Source: an uncultured Bacteroidales bacterium
Lineage (GTDB): Bacteria > Bacteroidota > Bacteroidia > Bacteroidales > Bacteroidaceae
Direction: 5' to 3'
NCBI GenBank assembly: GCA_902791675.1
Contig: CADAWW010000004.1
Location: 1 to 32,100, forward strand
DNA length: 32,100 nucleotides
In this document: piece after piece, positions 7,229 to 15,036 of the stretch
Position numbering within the stretch: position 1 is the stretch's first letter
Layout of the letters: every line of letters starts with the position of its first letter
Program-made: the position numbers and the translations under genes
Notes under the pieces: model-generated
Told to the model about the DNA's origin: nothing
Databases searched by the model: none
The model's input: the letters and a program-made list of their open reading frames with translations, nothing else

Positions 7229-7260
7229 AAGCAAGGAGCAACGGCTGTTGCTCCTTGCTT
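7229..7260. terminator. Strong 14-base-pair hairpin between GH20 and YeaQ-type genes
   Basis: AAGCAAGGAGCAAC, loop GGCT, GTTGCTCCTTGCTT: a perfect 14-base-pair stem. It lies between two convergent genes and probably ends both. On the minus strand it is followed by TTATTCTT. There is no long T-run on the plus side. Confidence 0.65.
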
Positions 7261-7314
7261 GTTCGAATCTATCCTTAACTCTTTGACAATAGGGACAGGA
7301 ATGCCTAAAAGGGC

Positions 7315-7548
7315 TTATGCCAGATAATTGTAGAGTAGCAGACAAATAACCGCACCGACAACTGAAATGACAAACGAACCAATCCAGTTGTTACTCTTGA
7401 TACCAAACAGGCTAGCCACAAAGCCTCCAACAATACTACCTACGATACCGATGATGATGTTCCAGTACCATTCGTGACTTGATCCTAGCAACCAAGATGC
7501 ACATGCACCAGCAGCCAGACCGTAAAGAATCCATAATAAAAATCCCAT
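7315..7548 (-). CDS. GlsB/YeaQ/YmgE-family small membrane protein
   Basis: A 77-residue protein made almost entirely of three hydrophobic helices: about residues 3-20, 29-49 and 53-75. Gly-rich packing motifs such as 'IIIGIVGSIVGGFVASLFG' mark the transglycosylase-associated (GlsB/YeaQ/YmgE) family, small inner-membrane proteins linked to stress in other bacteria but without a proven activity. Starting at ATG 7548 gives the normal family length. An upstream in-frame ATG (7635) would add 29 residues that overlap the promoter. It is a single-gene unit with its own -7 element. Confidence 0.85.
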   Translation of the reverse strand: MGFLLWILYGLAAGACASWLLGSSHEWYWNIIIGIVGSIVGGFVASLFGIKSNNWIGSFVISVVGAVICLLLYNYLA

Positions 7549-7584
7549 AACTGTAAAATTTAGAGTTAGAACATATGTTCGTTG

Positions 7585-7592
7585 CAAAATTA
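7585..7592 (-). promoter_or_regulatory. -7 promoter element of the YeaQ-type gene
   Basis: The minus strand reads TAATTTTG, 37 bases before the ATG at 7548. An ATTG lies 21 bases further upstream. Confidence 0.55.
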
Positions 7593-7717
7593 AGGATTTT
7601 TTTCTGAAAACTACAATTCCCGTCATTTTTTTCACTTTTCCTTTTCCACTTTTCTATTAAAAAGGTTTAGAGTATATGATATATGGTTTAGATTTTAGCG
7701 GTTGACAGGTGACATTT

Positions 7718-7777
7718 CGATTATGAATTATGAATTAAACAAAGATTATGAATTGAGAAATATGAATAATGAATTAT
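7718..7777. repeat. Degenerate AT-rich 'TATGAATTA' repeats
   Basis: 'ATTATGAATTA'-like words occur about five times in 60 bases ahead of the metallophosphoesterase promoter. No gene or clear hairpin is present. The rest of the 7636-7783 gap shows nothing I can assign. Confidence 0.6.
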
Positions 7778-7783
7778 CTTTAG

Positions 7784-7791
7784 TATCTTTG
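7784..7791 (+). promoter_or_regulatory. -7 promoter element of the metallophosphoesterase gene
   Basis: TATCTTTG followed by CAG, 22 bases before the ATG at 7814. Confidence 0.55.
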
Positions 7792-7813
7792 CAGAAATAA
7801 AAATGTATATACC

Positions 7814-8776
7814 ATGATTGATAGAAGAACATTCTTTAAACGTCTGACTGCTGCCGGTGCTTTAATTGCCACCTCGCAGTTACCTTCTGTAGCGGAGGAT
7901 AATCCTGCCGTTTTCCCCAAGCGCGGAGGGTTCGAGAGACTTTCGCTCAGTTACGCAACCGTAGAGATAGGGCTAGAGAAGCCCTTCTCGGTGTTACACC
8001 TTTCGGACAGTCATCTTACAGCTGCCTATGACTACGAGAACGAGAAAAAGCAGCAACTTCGGGATAGGCGTACTACGACTTTTGGAGGCAGGCAGGAAGA
8101 GGCGCTAAGTGATGCCCTTGCCTGGGCTAAGGAACACGTGGACTATGTGGTCCATACCGGCGACCTGATAGACTGGCAGAGTGAGGCGAACTTCGACTTG
8201 GTAAAGAAATATTTTGGCGAAGGCGTTATCGGCTCCCTGGGTAATCATGAGTACAGTACCGACATGTGGCTGAGCGACCCCAAAGAAGAAAAGACTGAGA
8301 AATATAAGGATAACACGCGCGAAAAGATCCAAAGCGTCTATCCCTTTAATACCACCTTGTATAGTCAGGTCGTAAACGGAGTGAACTTTGTAACACTCGA
8401 TGATGTTTACGGATATGTTACAAAAGCACAGGTTAAATTGTTTAAGAAGGAAGTCGAAAAGGGATTGCCTATTGTATTGTGTATGCATGTTCCTTTGCAC
8501 ACCGACAACATCTGGCGTGCTACCTGTCGTTTCTGGAAAGACAAGGGTAAGCTTACCTATCGTGAGGTACCAGAACCAACCGGCGACTACAAACGACAAC
8601 TTAAAGACCCGGTAACCAAGAGGTTCATTAAGTACCTGAAGAATGAGCCTCTCCTACGCTGTATTCTGGCCGGGCACGAGCATATCTCTGTCGAGGACCA
8701 GTTCTCCCCTACCTGCCGCGAGTATCTGGTAGCAGGAAACTTCCTTTTTCACGGAAGAGAAATATTGTTTATCTGA
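7814..8776 (+). CDS. Exported calcineurin-like metallophosphoesterase
   Basis: A 320-residue protein starting with a Tat-like leader (MIDRRTFFKRLTAAGALIAT). The five metal-ligand blocks of the calcineurin-like fold are all present in order: D65-S-H67 in 'LSDSHL', GD at 116-117, GNHE at 143-146, H225 in 'MHVP', and GHEH at 287-290. Such enzymes use two metal ions to cleave phosphate mono- or diesters. The substrate is not predictable, and Bacteroidales have many exported examples. It ends in 'FLFHGREILFI', and its last 8 bases overlap the end of the convergent GH99-like gene. Export through Tat is inferred from the twin Arg and a short hydrophobic stretch. Confidence 0.85.
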   Translation: MIDRRTFFKRLTAAGALIATSQLPSVAEDNPAVFPKRGGFERLSLSYATVEIGLEKPFSVLHLSDSHLTAAYDYENEKKQQLRDRRTTTFGGRQEEALSDALAWAKEHVDYVVHTGDLIDWQSEANFDLVKKYFGEGVIGSLGNHEYSTDMWLSDPKEEKTEKYKDNTREKIQSVYPFNTTLYSQVVNGVNFVTLDDVYGYVTKAQVKLFKKEVEKGLPIVLCMHVPLHTDNIWRATCRFWKDKGKLTYREVPEPTGDYKRQLKDPVTKRFIKYLKNEPLLRCILAGHEHISVEDQFSPTCREYLVAGNFLFHGREILFI

Positions 8777-9944
8777 AGACGTGCTGAACTGCCTCGAGAT
8801 ACCCGTATCCGTAATAGCGGTCAGGCAGCAGATAGCTTCCTTCCACCCATTCGTTCCAGGCGTTTATCATGATAAAAGGAGGCTGCTGGGGATGTTCGTC
8901 GACATATTTTTTGGCTACTTCGAGGAATGACTCGAAAGCTCGGGGTGTCTGGTGATAGCGTGTGATATCATTCTCGCCCTTCGCAGGGAAGCGTGGTGTG
9001 TCGTCCCATCCGATAGATACAGTAGGAAAGATGGGGATGCTGAATGCTTTTTCCCATTCCTCGCGGATCCGGATGGCATTTGCACCATAAGTGAGGTAAT
9101 CGGAAGTGAAACCACCCATGTTATAAAAAGCATGGCTGTTGACACCCAGCTTGTCGATACGTTCCTGCTGAGCTGCGATAAAGTCTTCTGCCAGGAAACT
9201 ACCGCCGCCATTATTCTGCTGGATGTGAAGACCCTTGAAACCTGCTTTCTTCACCTCGGCCCGGAAATAGTCCATTGCCTGAGCAGCCTCTTCTATCGTA
9301 CCGAAACTTCGCACAAACTCGTTCATATCGAAAATGCCGAAAACGGGACATCCGTCTATCTTTACATAATTCTTACGCTTGAAATATTGTCTGATGACCC
9401 TTGAGACAATCGTCCTGAACTGATCCCAATTCACCTTGGGGTCGAAGAGCAGAGAGGTATCGTCGCCATGCAGGTGATAATTCCAATAATTCTTCTTTAC
9501 CTGGTGATTGGCCCACATGATGTAAAAATTCATCTTCCCGTTATTCTTGGCACCCAGGAAACCATCGTTGAGTGCTCCCTCGAGATAGGGATAGTTCATA
9601 AACCAATACCAATCATAGACGAAGGTATTCACTCCGTACTTCAGTGCTGTGTCTATCCATTTCTCCACCACCTTGGGATCATCATCGTGTTCGTAGCCCC
9701 AAAGCGGCTGCTTAGGCTGATAGTGGCCGGGGAAGCGAGGGTTACCCTTTTTGATGACCTCCCATTCGCCATCGCCCTGTGGCCACAGGTATTTATGACC
9801 GAGTGAATCATCATGACAAGAGGGCCAGACGTAGGCACAAACATAATAATTGTCTCCACTTATAGGCTTGGTGCTATTTGCCGTAAAGGGTCTGAAGCAC
9901 ATCAGAACCATTGTGCAAAAGGAGAAAAGCAAAAACTTCTTCAT
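8769..9944 (-). CDS. Secreted GH99-like / WbsX-domain protein
   Basis: A 391-residue protein with a signal peptide (residues 1-22). It has the TIM-barrel pattern of the WbsX/GH99-like family: 'YYVCAYVWPS', 'GVNTFVYDWYWF', 'PVFGIF' and a C-terminal INAWNEWVEGSYLLPD block (360-375) with 'GYGYLEAV'. WbsX domains were first seen in O-antigen loci, and relatives in Bacteroidales occur among secreted glycan-degrading enzymes. An endo-acting glycosidase related to GH99 endo-alpha-mannanase is the most natural idea, which would fit the GH92 mannosidase in this window, but activity is unproven. Its promoter is back to back with that of the cobalamin riboswitch. Confidence 0.75.
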   Translation of the reverse strand: MKKFLLFSFCTMVLMCFRPFTANSTKPISGDNYYVCAYVWPSCHDDSLGHKYLWPQGDGEWEVIKKGNPRFPGHYQPKQPLWGYEHDDDPKVVEKWIDTALKYGVNTFVYDWYWFMNYPYLEGALNDGFLGAKNNGKMNFYIMWANHQVKKNYWNYHLHGDDTSLLFDPKVNWDQFRTIVSRVIRQYFKRKNYVKIDGCPVFGIFDMNEFVRSFGTIEEAAQAMDYFRAEVKKAGFKGLHIQQNNGGGSFLAEDFIAAQQERIDKLGVNSHAFYNMGGFTSDYLTYGANAIRIREEWEKAFSIPIFPTVSIGWDDTPRFPAKGENDITRYHQTPRAFESFLEVAKKYVDEHPQQPPFIMINAWNEWVEGSYLLPDRYYGYGYLEAVQHVFR

Positions 9945-9988
9945 GTTCTCTGATATTTGTTAAGTGATATATTTCAACTATTATTTGT

Positions 9989-10019
9989 CAAAATTACGAA
10001 TAAGCGAAAAAAAAACAAA
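9989..10019 (-). promoter_or_regulatory. Promoter of the GH99-like gene
   Basis: The minus strand has -33 TTTG (10019-10016), a 19-base spacer and -7 TAATTTTG (9996-9989). It is divergent from the riboswitch promoter, with the two -33 boxes 16 bases apart. Confidence 0.7.
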
Positions 10020-10035
10020 ACAAATCGGTTTTTAT

Positions 10036-10066
10036 TTTGTTTTGCGCCCGTTTATTTATAATTTTG
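10036..10066 (+). promoter_or_regulatory. Promoter of the cobalamin riboswitch RNA
   Basis: -33 TTTG (10036-10039), a 19-base spacer and -7 TAATTTTG (10059-10066): a full match to the Bacteroidota promoter. Transcription should begin near 10073, just ahead of the riboswitch. Confidence 0.75.
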
Positions 10067-10074
10067 CAGACGCA

Positions 10075-10295
10075 ATTGGTTCTCCAAGCCTAAAAACAGG
10101 CTAAACTGAGCTAAGATGGGAACGCAGTGAGATTCTGCGACATTACCCGATGCTGTAAGTCCTTTCTACGAAAGGCGGTCGACAGTGTCACTGGATTCAA
10201 CCAAGAACAGGCCACCCCTGATGAAAACTGGTTGAGGATATCTGGGAAGACCGAACCGCCTTCAAGGATAAAGTCAGAAGACCTGCCATTTGCAA
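10075..10295 (+). ncRNA. Cobalamin (B12) riboswitch without a recognisable target gene
   Basis: The element has the landmarks of a cobalamin riboswitch in order. There is a small stem AGCCT...AGGCT (10087-10102), then GGGAACGCAGTGAGATTC (10118-10135) leading into 'CGACATTACCCG'. Internal stems follow, and then the B12 box AGTCAGAAGACCTGCC (10272-10287). The element binds adenosyl- or methylcobalamin and usually represses a following btuB-type transporter or B12 enzyme gene. Here no such gene follows on the plus strand. The next 200 bases hold hairpins and a 12-codon frame, then a terminator, and the next gene (gdhA) runs the other way. It may be an orphan left by gene loss or may control a small RNA. 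Confidence 0.85.
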
Positions 10296-10351
10296 TAAGA
10301 CGCTGCCTGCGGGACTACGGGCATGCAGACAATTGAATTATTACCAACGAG

Positions 10352-10396
10352 ACTAACCGTCATGCTAAGCATGTGGGTGTTATAACGTGTTATAGC
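10352..10396 (+). promoter_or_regulatory. Probable expression-platform hairpins after the riboswitch
   Basis: CATGCT-AAGCATG (about 10362-10374) is a near-perfect hairpin, followed by GTGTTATAACGTGTTAT, which contains both a direct repeat and the palindrome ATAACGTGTTAT. They lie where the regulatory hairpin of a translational riboswitch would be, just ahead of a short reading frame. Confidence 0.4.
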
Positions 10397-10419
10397 CAGG
10401 TCTTATCGAGGGTTGCTTT

Positions 10420-10458
10420 ATGCTGAAACATATCGGCATTTTGGGTTTTGCAAGTTAA
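10420..10458 (+). other. 12-codon reading frame after the riboswitch
   Basis: ATG at 10420 reads MLKHIGILGFAS and stops with TAA at 10456-10458. The basic start followed by hydrophobic residues looks like the first third of a signal peptide, as expected for an outer-membrane B12 receptor whose body has been lost. It could also be a leader peptide or chance. No strong ribosome site is visible. Confidence 0.3.
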
Positions 10459-10488
10459 TTCATTTTTTTACTATCTGCTAATTATATT

Positions 10489-10527
10489 AAAAAAAAAAAG
10501 CCTCAGCTGTGAAGCCGGGGCTTTTTT
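10489..10527. terminator. Bidirectional terminator between riboswitch RNA and gdhA
   Basis: An 11-base A-run, GCCTCAGCT, loop GTGA, AGCCGGGGC (one mismatch, one G-U), then TTTTTT. Both sides carry T-runs on their own strand, so it can end gdhA leftward and the riboswitch transcript rightward. Confidence 0.9.
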
Positions 10528-10547
10528 CCTATTTATTTAACTATAGC

Positions 10548-11888
10548 CTAAACTATTCCCTGTGCCATCATAGCTCTGGCTACCTTCATGAAGCCAGCAA
10601 TGTTAGCACCCTTCACGTAGTTGATATAGCCATCGGGCTCTGTGCCATACTTACAGCACTGCTTATGAATACCATGCATAATCTCGTGCAGACGCTTGTC
10701 GACATCGGCAGCACTCCAAGAAAGATGCATAGCATTCTGACTCATCTCGAGACCGCTGGTAGCAACACCACCGGCATTCACAGCCTTACCCGGAGCATAG
10801 AGTATCTTATTCTTCAGGAAGAGATCTATGGCATCGGGGGTACACCCCATATTGCTTATCTCGCCAACACACAATACCTTATTATTAATAAGCTGTTCGG
10901 CATCCTCGGCATTCAGTTCGTTCTGGGTAGCACAAGGCAGAGCGATATCGGCCTTTACCTCCCAAGGCTTCTTGCCGGGATAGAAAGTCGCGCCAGGGAA
11001 CTCGTCGGCATAAGGAGCTACAATATCGTTGCCGCTGGCACGAAGCTCGAGCATATAGTCGATCTTGCTACCCTCGATACCATCAGGATCGTAAACATAG
11101 CCATCCGGGCCACTTATTGTAATCACCTTGGCCCCTAACTCGGTGGCTTTGGTTGCAGCACCCCAAGCAACATTACCAAATCCGCTTATGGCTACTGTCT
11201 TGCCAGCCAACTTATGACCAGCTGTCTCTAACATCTCGTTTACGAAATAGAGACCACCAAATCCTGTTGCCTCGGGACGAATGAGAGAGCCTCCGAAATC
11301 CAGGCCTTTGCCTGTGAGCACGCCACTGAAGTCGCGGGTAAGTTTCTTGTACTGTCCAAAGAGATAGCCAACCTCGCGTGCACCCACGCCAATATCGCCT
11401 GCGGGAACATCAATTTCGGGACCTATGTAACGATACAACTCGTTCATGAATGCCTGACAGAAACGCTCTATTTCGGCATCGCTCTTACCACGGGGAGAAA
11501 AGTCGGAGCCGCCCTTTCCGCCTCCCATAGGAAGTGTAGTGAGTGCATTCTTGAAGGTCTGTTCGAATCCGAGGAACTTAAGGATGCTCAGGTTTACAGA
11601 TGCATGAAAACGCAAGCCTCCTTTATAGGGGCCTATGGCACTGTTAAACTGAACACGGTATCCGATGTTCACCTGTACCTGACCCTTGTCATCGACCCAG
11701 GGAACACGGAAGGTAATAATACGTTCTGGCTCTACCAGACGCTCCAACAGGGCCTTACGTTCAAACTCCGGATGCTGGTCGTATACATCTTTTATAAATA
11801 CAAGCACTTCGCGTACAGCTTGCAAATACTCTCTCTCTCCAGGATGACGTCTTTCCAGACGTTGCATAAAATCATTAATATCCAACAT
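10548..11888 (-). CDS. gdhA: NADP-type glutamate dehydrogenase
   Basis: A 446-residue hexameric-type glutamate dehydrogenase of standard length. It interconverts glutamate and 2-oxoglutarate plus ammonia, and in Bacteroidales is a main route of ammonia assimilation. The substrate site includes GPYKGGLRFH, the catalytic Lys in LPMGGGKGGSDF (K125) and the catalytic Asp in DVPAGDIGVG (D165). The Rossmann fold reads ISGFGNVAWG (235-244). 'ISGPDGYVYDPDGI' after the second strand lacks the acidic residue typical of NAD specificity and is usual in NADP enzymes, though specificity is inferred. It is a single-gene unit with its own -7 element and a strong terminator. Confidence 0.95.
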   Translation of the reverse strand: MLDINDFMQRLERRHPGEREYLQAVREVLVFIKDVYDQHPEFERKALLERLVEPERIITFRVPWVDDKGQVQVNIGYRVQFNSAIGPYKGGLRFHASVNLSILKFLGFEQTFKNALTTLPMGGGKGGSDFSPRGKSDAEIERFCQAFMNELYRYIGPEIDVPAGDIGVGAREVGYLFGQYKKLTRDFSGVLTGKGLDFGGSLIRPEATGFGGLYFVNEMLETAGHKLAGKTVAISGFGNVAWGAATKATELGAKVITISGPDGYVYDPDGIEGSKIDYMLELRASGNDIVAPYADEFPGATFYPGKKPWEVKADIALPCATQNELNAEDAEQLINNKVLCVGEISNMGCTPDAIDLFLKNKILYAPGKAVNAGGVATSGLEMSQNAMHLSWSAADVDKRLHEIMHGIHKQCCKYGTEPDGYINYVKGANIAGFMKVARAMMAQGIV

Positions 11889-11978
11889 GGTGCTTTATAT
11901 AGTTTAAAGTCTGTTTACTGTTTCGTTTTTGTCTTTCGTTGTTAATGTTCAATTAAACATTGTTTGCAGTATACACCA

Positions 11979-11986
11979 CAAAAATA
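11979..11986 (-). promoter_or_regulatory. -7 promoter element of gdhA
   Basis: The minus strand reads TATTTTTG about 90 bases before the ATG. A palindrome AAGGGA-AA-TCCCTT (12008-12021) lies 22-35 bases further upstream, in the position of a regulator site or -33 region. Confidence 0.5.
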
Positions 11987-12154
11987 CCAAACTTTTGTTA
12001 TTAAACCAAGGGAAATCCCTTAATATTTATGAAACAGCTATCATTTTGTAAAGTCGAGATAAGCAAAAATGGGACATTGAATCTTATTTTCCTTACATTT
12101 TAACACCACCTTTGCATCCACATTACTTCACGACAAATTTTCTTATCATAAAGG

Positions 12155-12186
12155 ATTGCACATAAGAAAGAAAATGTTTACCTTTG
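12155..12186 (+). promoter_or_regulatory. Promoter of prs
   Basis: ATTG (12155-12158), a 20-base spacer and TACCTTTG (12179-12186), 40 bases before the ATG. Confidence 0.65.
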
Positions 12187-12226
12187 CACAACAGAAAAAG
12201 AACAATAAGATAAACCCCAAAAAACA

Positions 12227-13165
12227 ATGGAAGAAAAGAAAATATTCAAAGTGTTTTCAGGCACAAAAAGCCGTTATCTGGCAGAGAAAATCTGCGCACA
12301 ATTAGGTTGTGAACTAGGCAATCTGTCCATCACGAAATTCTCGGACGGTGAGTTTGAAGTATGCTTTGAAGAAAGCATTCGTGGCGTTGACGTATTTTTG
12401 GTTCAGAGCACCTTCCCCAATGCTGACAACCTGATGGAGTTGCTGCTTATGATTGATGCTGCTAAACGCGCATCGGCACGTACCATTAATGCTGTTGTAC
12501 CCTACTTTGGCTGGGCTCGTCAGGACAGAAAGAGCAAACCCCGTGTAAGCATTGCTGCTAAACTGGTTGCAGACATGCTTTCTGTAGCAGGCATTAACCG
12601 TCTGATTACCATGGATTTACATGCAGACCAAGAGCAAGGCTTCTTTAACGTACCCGTTGACCACCTCTATGCCAGTAGCGTACTGCTCCCCTACATCCAG
12701 AGCCTGAATCTGGAGAACTTGGTTATTGCTACTCCCGACGTTGGCGGAACCAAGCGTGCCAGCACATACAGCAAATACCTGAACTGTCCAATGGTACTCT
12801 GCAATAAGACACGCAAGAAGGCCAACGAGATTGCCCACATGGAGATTATCGGTGATGTGGAAGGTGCCAACGTAGTTCTTGTTGACGACATGGTGGACAC
12901 AGCAGGAACCATTACGAAGGCTGCCGACCTGATGAAGCAGAACGGAGCCAAGAGTGTACGTGCCATTGCCAGTCATTGCGTAATGAGCGGTCCGGCAAGC
13001 GAGCGTGTAGCAGCATCTTCTATTGAAGAAATGGTATTTACTGACAGTATTCCATACGCAGGCGGATGCAGCAAGGTTAAACAACTTTCTATAGCCGAGC
13101 TACTAGCTACCACCATTCGCTGTGTCGAGGACAACGAAAGTATCAGTAAGCAATATCTAACATAA
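12227..13165 (+). CDS. prs: Ribose-phosphate pyrophosphokinase (PRPP synthetase)
   Basis: A 312-residue class I PRPP synthetase of normal length. It transfers pyrophosphate from ATP to ribose 5-phosphate to make PRPP for purine, pyrimidine, NAD, His and Trp synthesis. Features are the N-terminal 'FSGTKSRYLAE' strand, YFGWARQDRKSKPR (93-106) for ATP binding, TMDLHADQ (128-135) with the metal-binding His, the flexible-loop 'PDVGGTKRA' and the PRPP-binding loop VDDMVDTAGTI (219-229). It has its own promoter, and the following EptA-like gene begins 7 bases after the stop, so the two are likely co-transcribed. Confidence 0.97.
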   Translation: MEEKKIFKVFSGTKSRYLAEKICAQLGCELGNLSITKFSDGEFEVCFEESIRGVDVFLVQSTFPNADNLMELLLMIDAAKRASARTINAVVPYFGWARQDRKSKPRVSIAAKLVADMLSVAGINRLITMDLHADQEQGFFNVPVDHLYASSVLLPYIQSLNLENLVIATPDVGGTKRASTYSKYLNCPMVLCNKTRKKANEIAHMEIIGDVEGANVVLVDDMVDTAGTITKAADLMKQNGAKSVRAIASHCVMSGPASERVAASSIEEMVFTDSIPYAGGCSKVKQLSIAELLATTIRCVEDNESISKQYLT

Positions 13166-13172
13166 ATCCTGT

Positions 13173-14732
13173 ATGCAAAGATACAGCCAAGAGAAAGGAA
13201 ACTGGACAAAGAATATCACATGTTTCCTTTCTTTGTTAATAATGTTCTGTTCTCCCACCATATACAGACTAGCTTTATATGGTAAGGAGCCTTTTATTAA
13301 CCTGTTGCTAGTGGCTGTAGGAAGCATACCCCTGGCCCTCTTTCTGACTACCATCCGAAGATGGTGGGTATTTCTGATACTAAGCATCCCCCTGATGTAT
13401 TTTTCGGGAAACGAAACCTTTGTGGTTGTCGTTTACCGTCATTACATGAAGGCTATAAACGTACTCTCGATGTTTATTACCAATGCGACAGAGAGCGGGA
13501 GTTTTATTTCGAACAACACATTGGCTGTCCTATGCGATGTGCCTGTATTTCTTTTATGGATTGTAGCTGTATGGGCTAAATACAAAAGCAAGACCACCAG
13601 TTACAAGAACATGGTATTATCCGGTCTGATCCTGGCCGTCTTTCTTGTGCTTGCAAAAGACAGCAAGTTGATGGGGCTGCCTCCATACAACCTGCCTGTT
13701 CAGTATTATAATGCGTATAACATCAACCAAAAAATAAAACAGGCAGCATCCCAACCCATAACAGATATAGACTGTAGGCAAGACAACGCAAAGGAAAGAG
13801 AATCTTATGTTTTATTTATAGGAGAAAGCGTTGTTTATGACCATCTTTCGTTGGCTGGGTATAATCGGAGTACCACTCCCCTATTGGATGACAGGGACAA
13901 CATCACGCTCTTTACCGATTACATGACCAATGCCACCCTAACATGTCTGGCTGCACCCATGATGATGACAGATGCCACAGCAGAAGATTTTTTCAGAAGC
14001 TATTCGGGGGTGAACATCCTTCGGGTCTTTAAACAATGTGACTTTAAGACCTTCGTTCTGGTATGTACCAATCACCTGGATCAGGATAAGCCTCTGACTG
14101 CAGCTGCAGACTCTGTGTTCTGTATAGAAAAGGACATAGACATTCCTAGTGTAATGGATTCCCTGACTAACATATATCCCAAGACATTCTTTGTAGTACA
14201 AGGGCTTGGCAATCATTGTTACTTCTATAATTTCGAAGAGGAAGACAATCTGTTCAGACCTAACCCATACTACGACCCGGAGGTGAAGTCGGATAGCCTT
14301 TACTATAATGCATACGACTGTACGCTTCTATATACAGACCGTGTAATAGACGGCATCATTAATGCCATTGACAAAGACAACATGTCTTCCGTAATGCTCT
14401 TTGCATCGGACCACGGAGAAAATGTTAATCCTGGTGACGAGCGTCGCTCTGTATCTATGAGTCCGCAGGAAAGTGAGTACCATGTACCCCTTATCATTTG
14501 GAGAAGTCAGAAATGGATAGAAGAAAATCCCGTGAAAGAAGAATGCATCCAAACCAACAAAGACAAACAAACTTATATTGACAATATTTTCTATACGCTG
14601 TGCGACGTAGCGAACATTCATCTCCCGGATTCACTCAGCAAACCAGAATGGGCCATAACTTCGCCCTCCTTTATCACACACAAACGCATACTACTGACTC
14701 CTGACGGAAGAACAATTATCAGCCTAGATTAA
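13173..14732 (+). CDS. EptA/CptA-like phosphoethanolamine transferase (sulfatase fold)
   Basis: A 519-residue inner-membrane protein. About five hydrophobic segments lie in residues 14-160, followed by a periplasmic alkaline-phosphatase-like domain. Catalytic landmarks are VLFIGES (E218) then 'DHLSLAGYNRSTTPLL', the nucleophile region TNATLTC (T255 or T257) and FASDHGE (410-416). EptA-type enzymes move phosphoethanolamine from phosphatidylethanolamine to lipid A or other surface glycans and can alter sensitivity to cationic peptides. The acceptor here is unknown. It begins 7 bases after prs, an odd partner, and is probably expressed with it. Two hairpins follow the stop. Confidence 0.85.
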   Translation: MQRYSQEKGNWTKNITCFLSLLIMFCSPTIYRLALYGKEPFINLLLVAVGSIPLALFLTTIRRWWVFLILSIPLMYFSGNETFVVVVYRHYMKAINVLSMFITNATESGSFISNNTLAVLCDVPVFLLWIVAVWAKYKSKTTSYKNMVLSGLILAVFLVLAKDSKLMGLPPYNLPVQYYNAYNINQKIKQAASQPITDIDCRQDNAKERESYVLFIGESVVYDHLSLAGYNRSTTPLLDDRDNITLFTDYMTNATLTCLAAPMMMTDATAEDFFRSYSGVNILRVFKQCDFKTFVLVCTNHLDQDKPLTAAADSVFCIEKDIDIPSVMDSLTNIYPKTFFVVQGLGNHCYFYNFEEEDNLFRPNPYYDPEVKSDSLYYNAYDCTLLYTDRVIDGIINAIDKDNMSSVMLFASDHGENVNPGDERRSVSMSPQESEYHVPLIIWRSQKWIEENPVKEECIQTNKDKQTYIDNIFYTLCDVANIHLPDSLSKPEWAITSPSFITHKRILLTPDGRTIISLD

Positions 14733-14746
14733 TTTATTTAAGTTTC

Positions 14747-14763
14747 GGGAGTTACTAACTCCC
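14747..14763 (+). repeat. Inverted repeat just after the EptA-like gene
   Basis: GGGAGTT-ACT-AACTCCC is a perfect 7-base-pair stem 15 bases past the stop. There is no T-run, so it is an mRNA 3'-end structure or operator rather than a clear terminator. Confidence 0.5.
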
Positions 14764-14802
14764 TTGGTAGATAAGATGTTAAGAAGCTTGTTTATCATAA
14801 AA

Positions 14803-14832
14803 TTGAAGGTTCGTCTCTCGACGGACCTTCAA
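14803..14832. terminator. Terminator-like hairpin after the prs operon
   Basis: TTGAAGGTTCGTC, loop TCTC, GACGGACCTTCAA: a 13-base-pair stem with one G-U pair. Moderately T-rich sequence follows on both strands. Confidence 0.6.
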
Positions 14833-15036
14833 CTTATTTGATATTAGCCTTTTAAGGTAAAAAGATTGTTTGTCAGAATAACTTGTATTATTTCTATATG
14901 CAAAGTTAAGGCGTTATTCTATATTGTGCAACAACTTAGATATGTTTAATAACACTTTTCGACACCTTCGTTAAATTTTGTCAAACATACCTTATTATAT
15001 TAAAGAATAATTGTAGCTTTGAGACTGGGCTCATTT

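Noticed and set aside
10127..10336. 69-residue frame inside the riboswitch
   Set aside because: It is embedded in conserved RNA structure including the B12 box and has no ribosome site.
10509..11138. 209-residue plus-strand frame opposite gdhA
   Set aside because: It starts in the terminator and is the antisense shadow of a strongly conserved gene.
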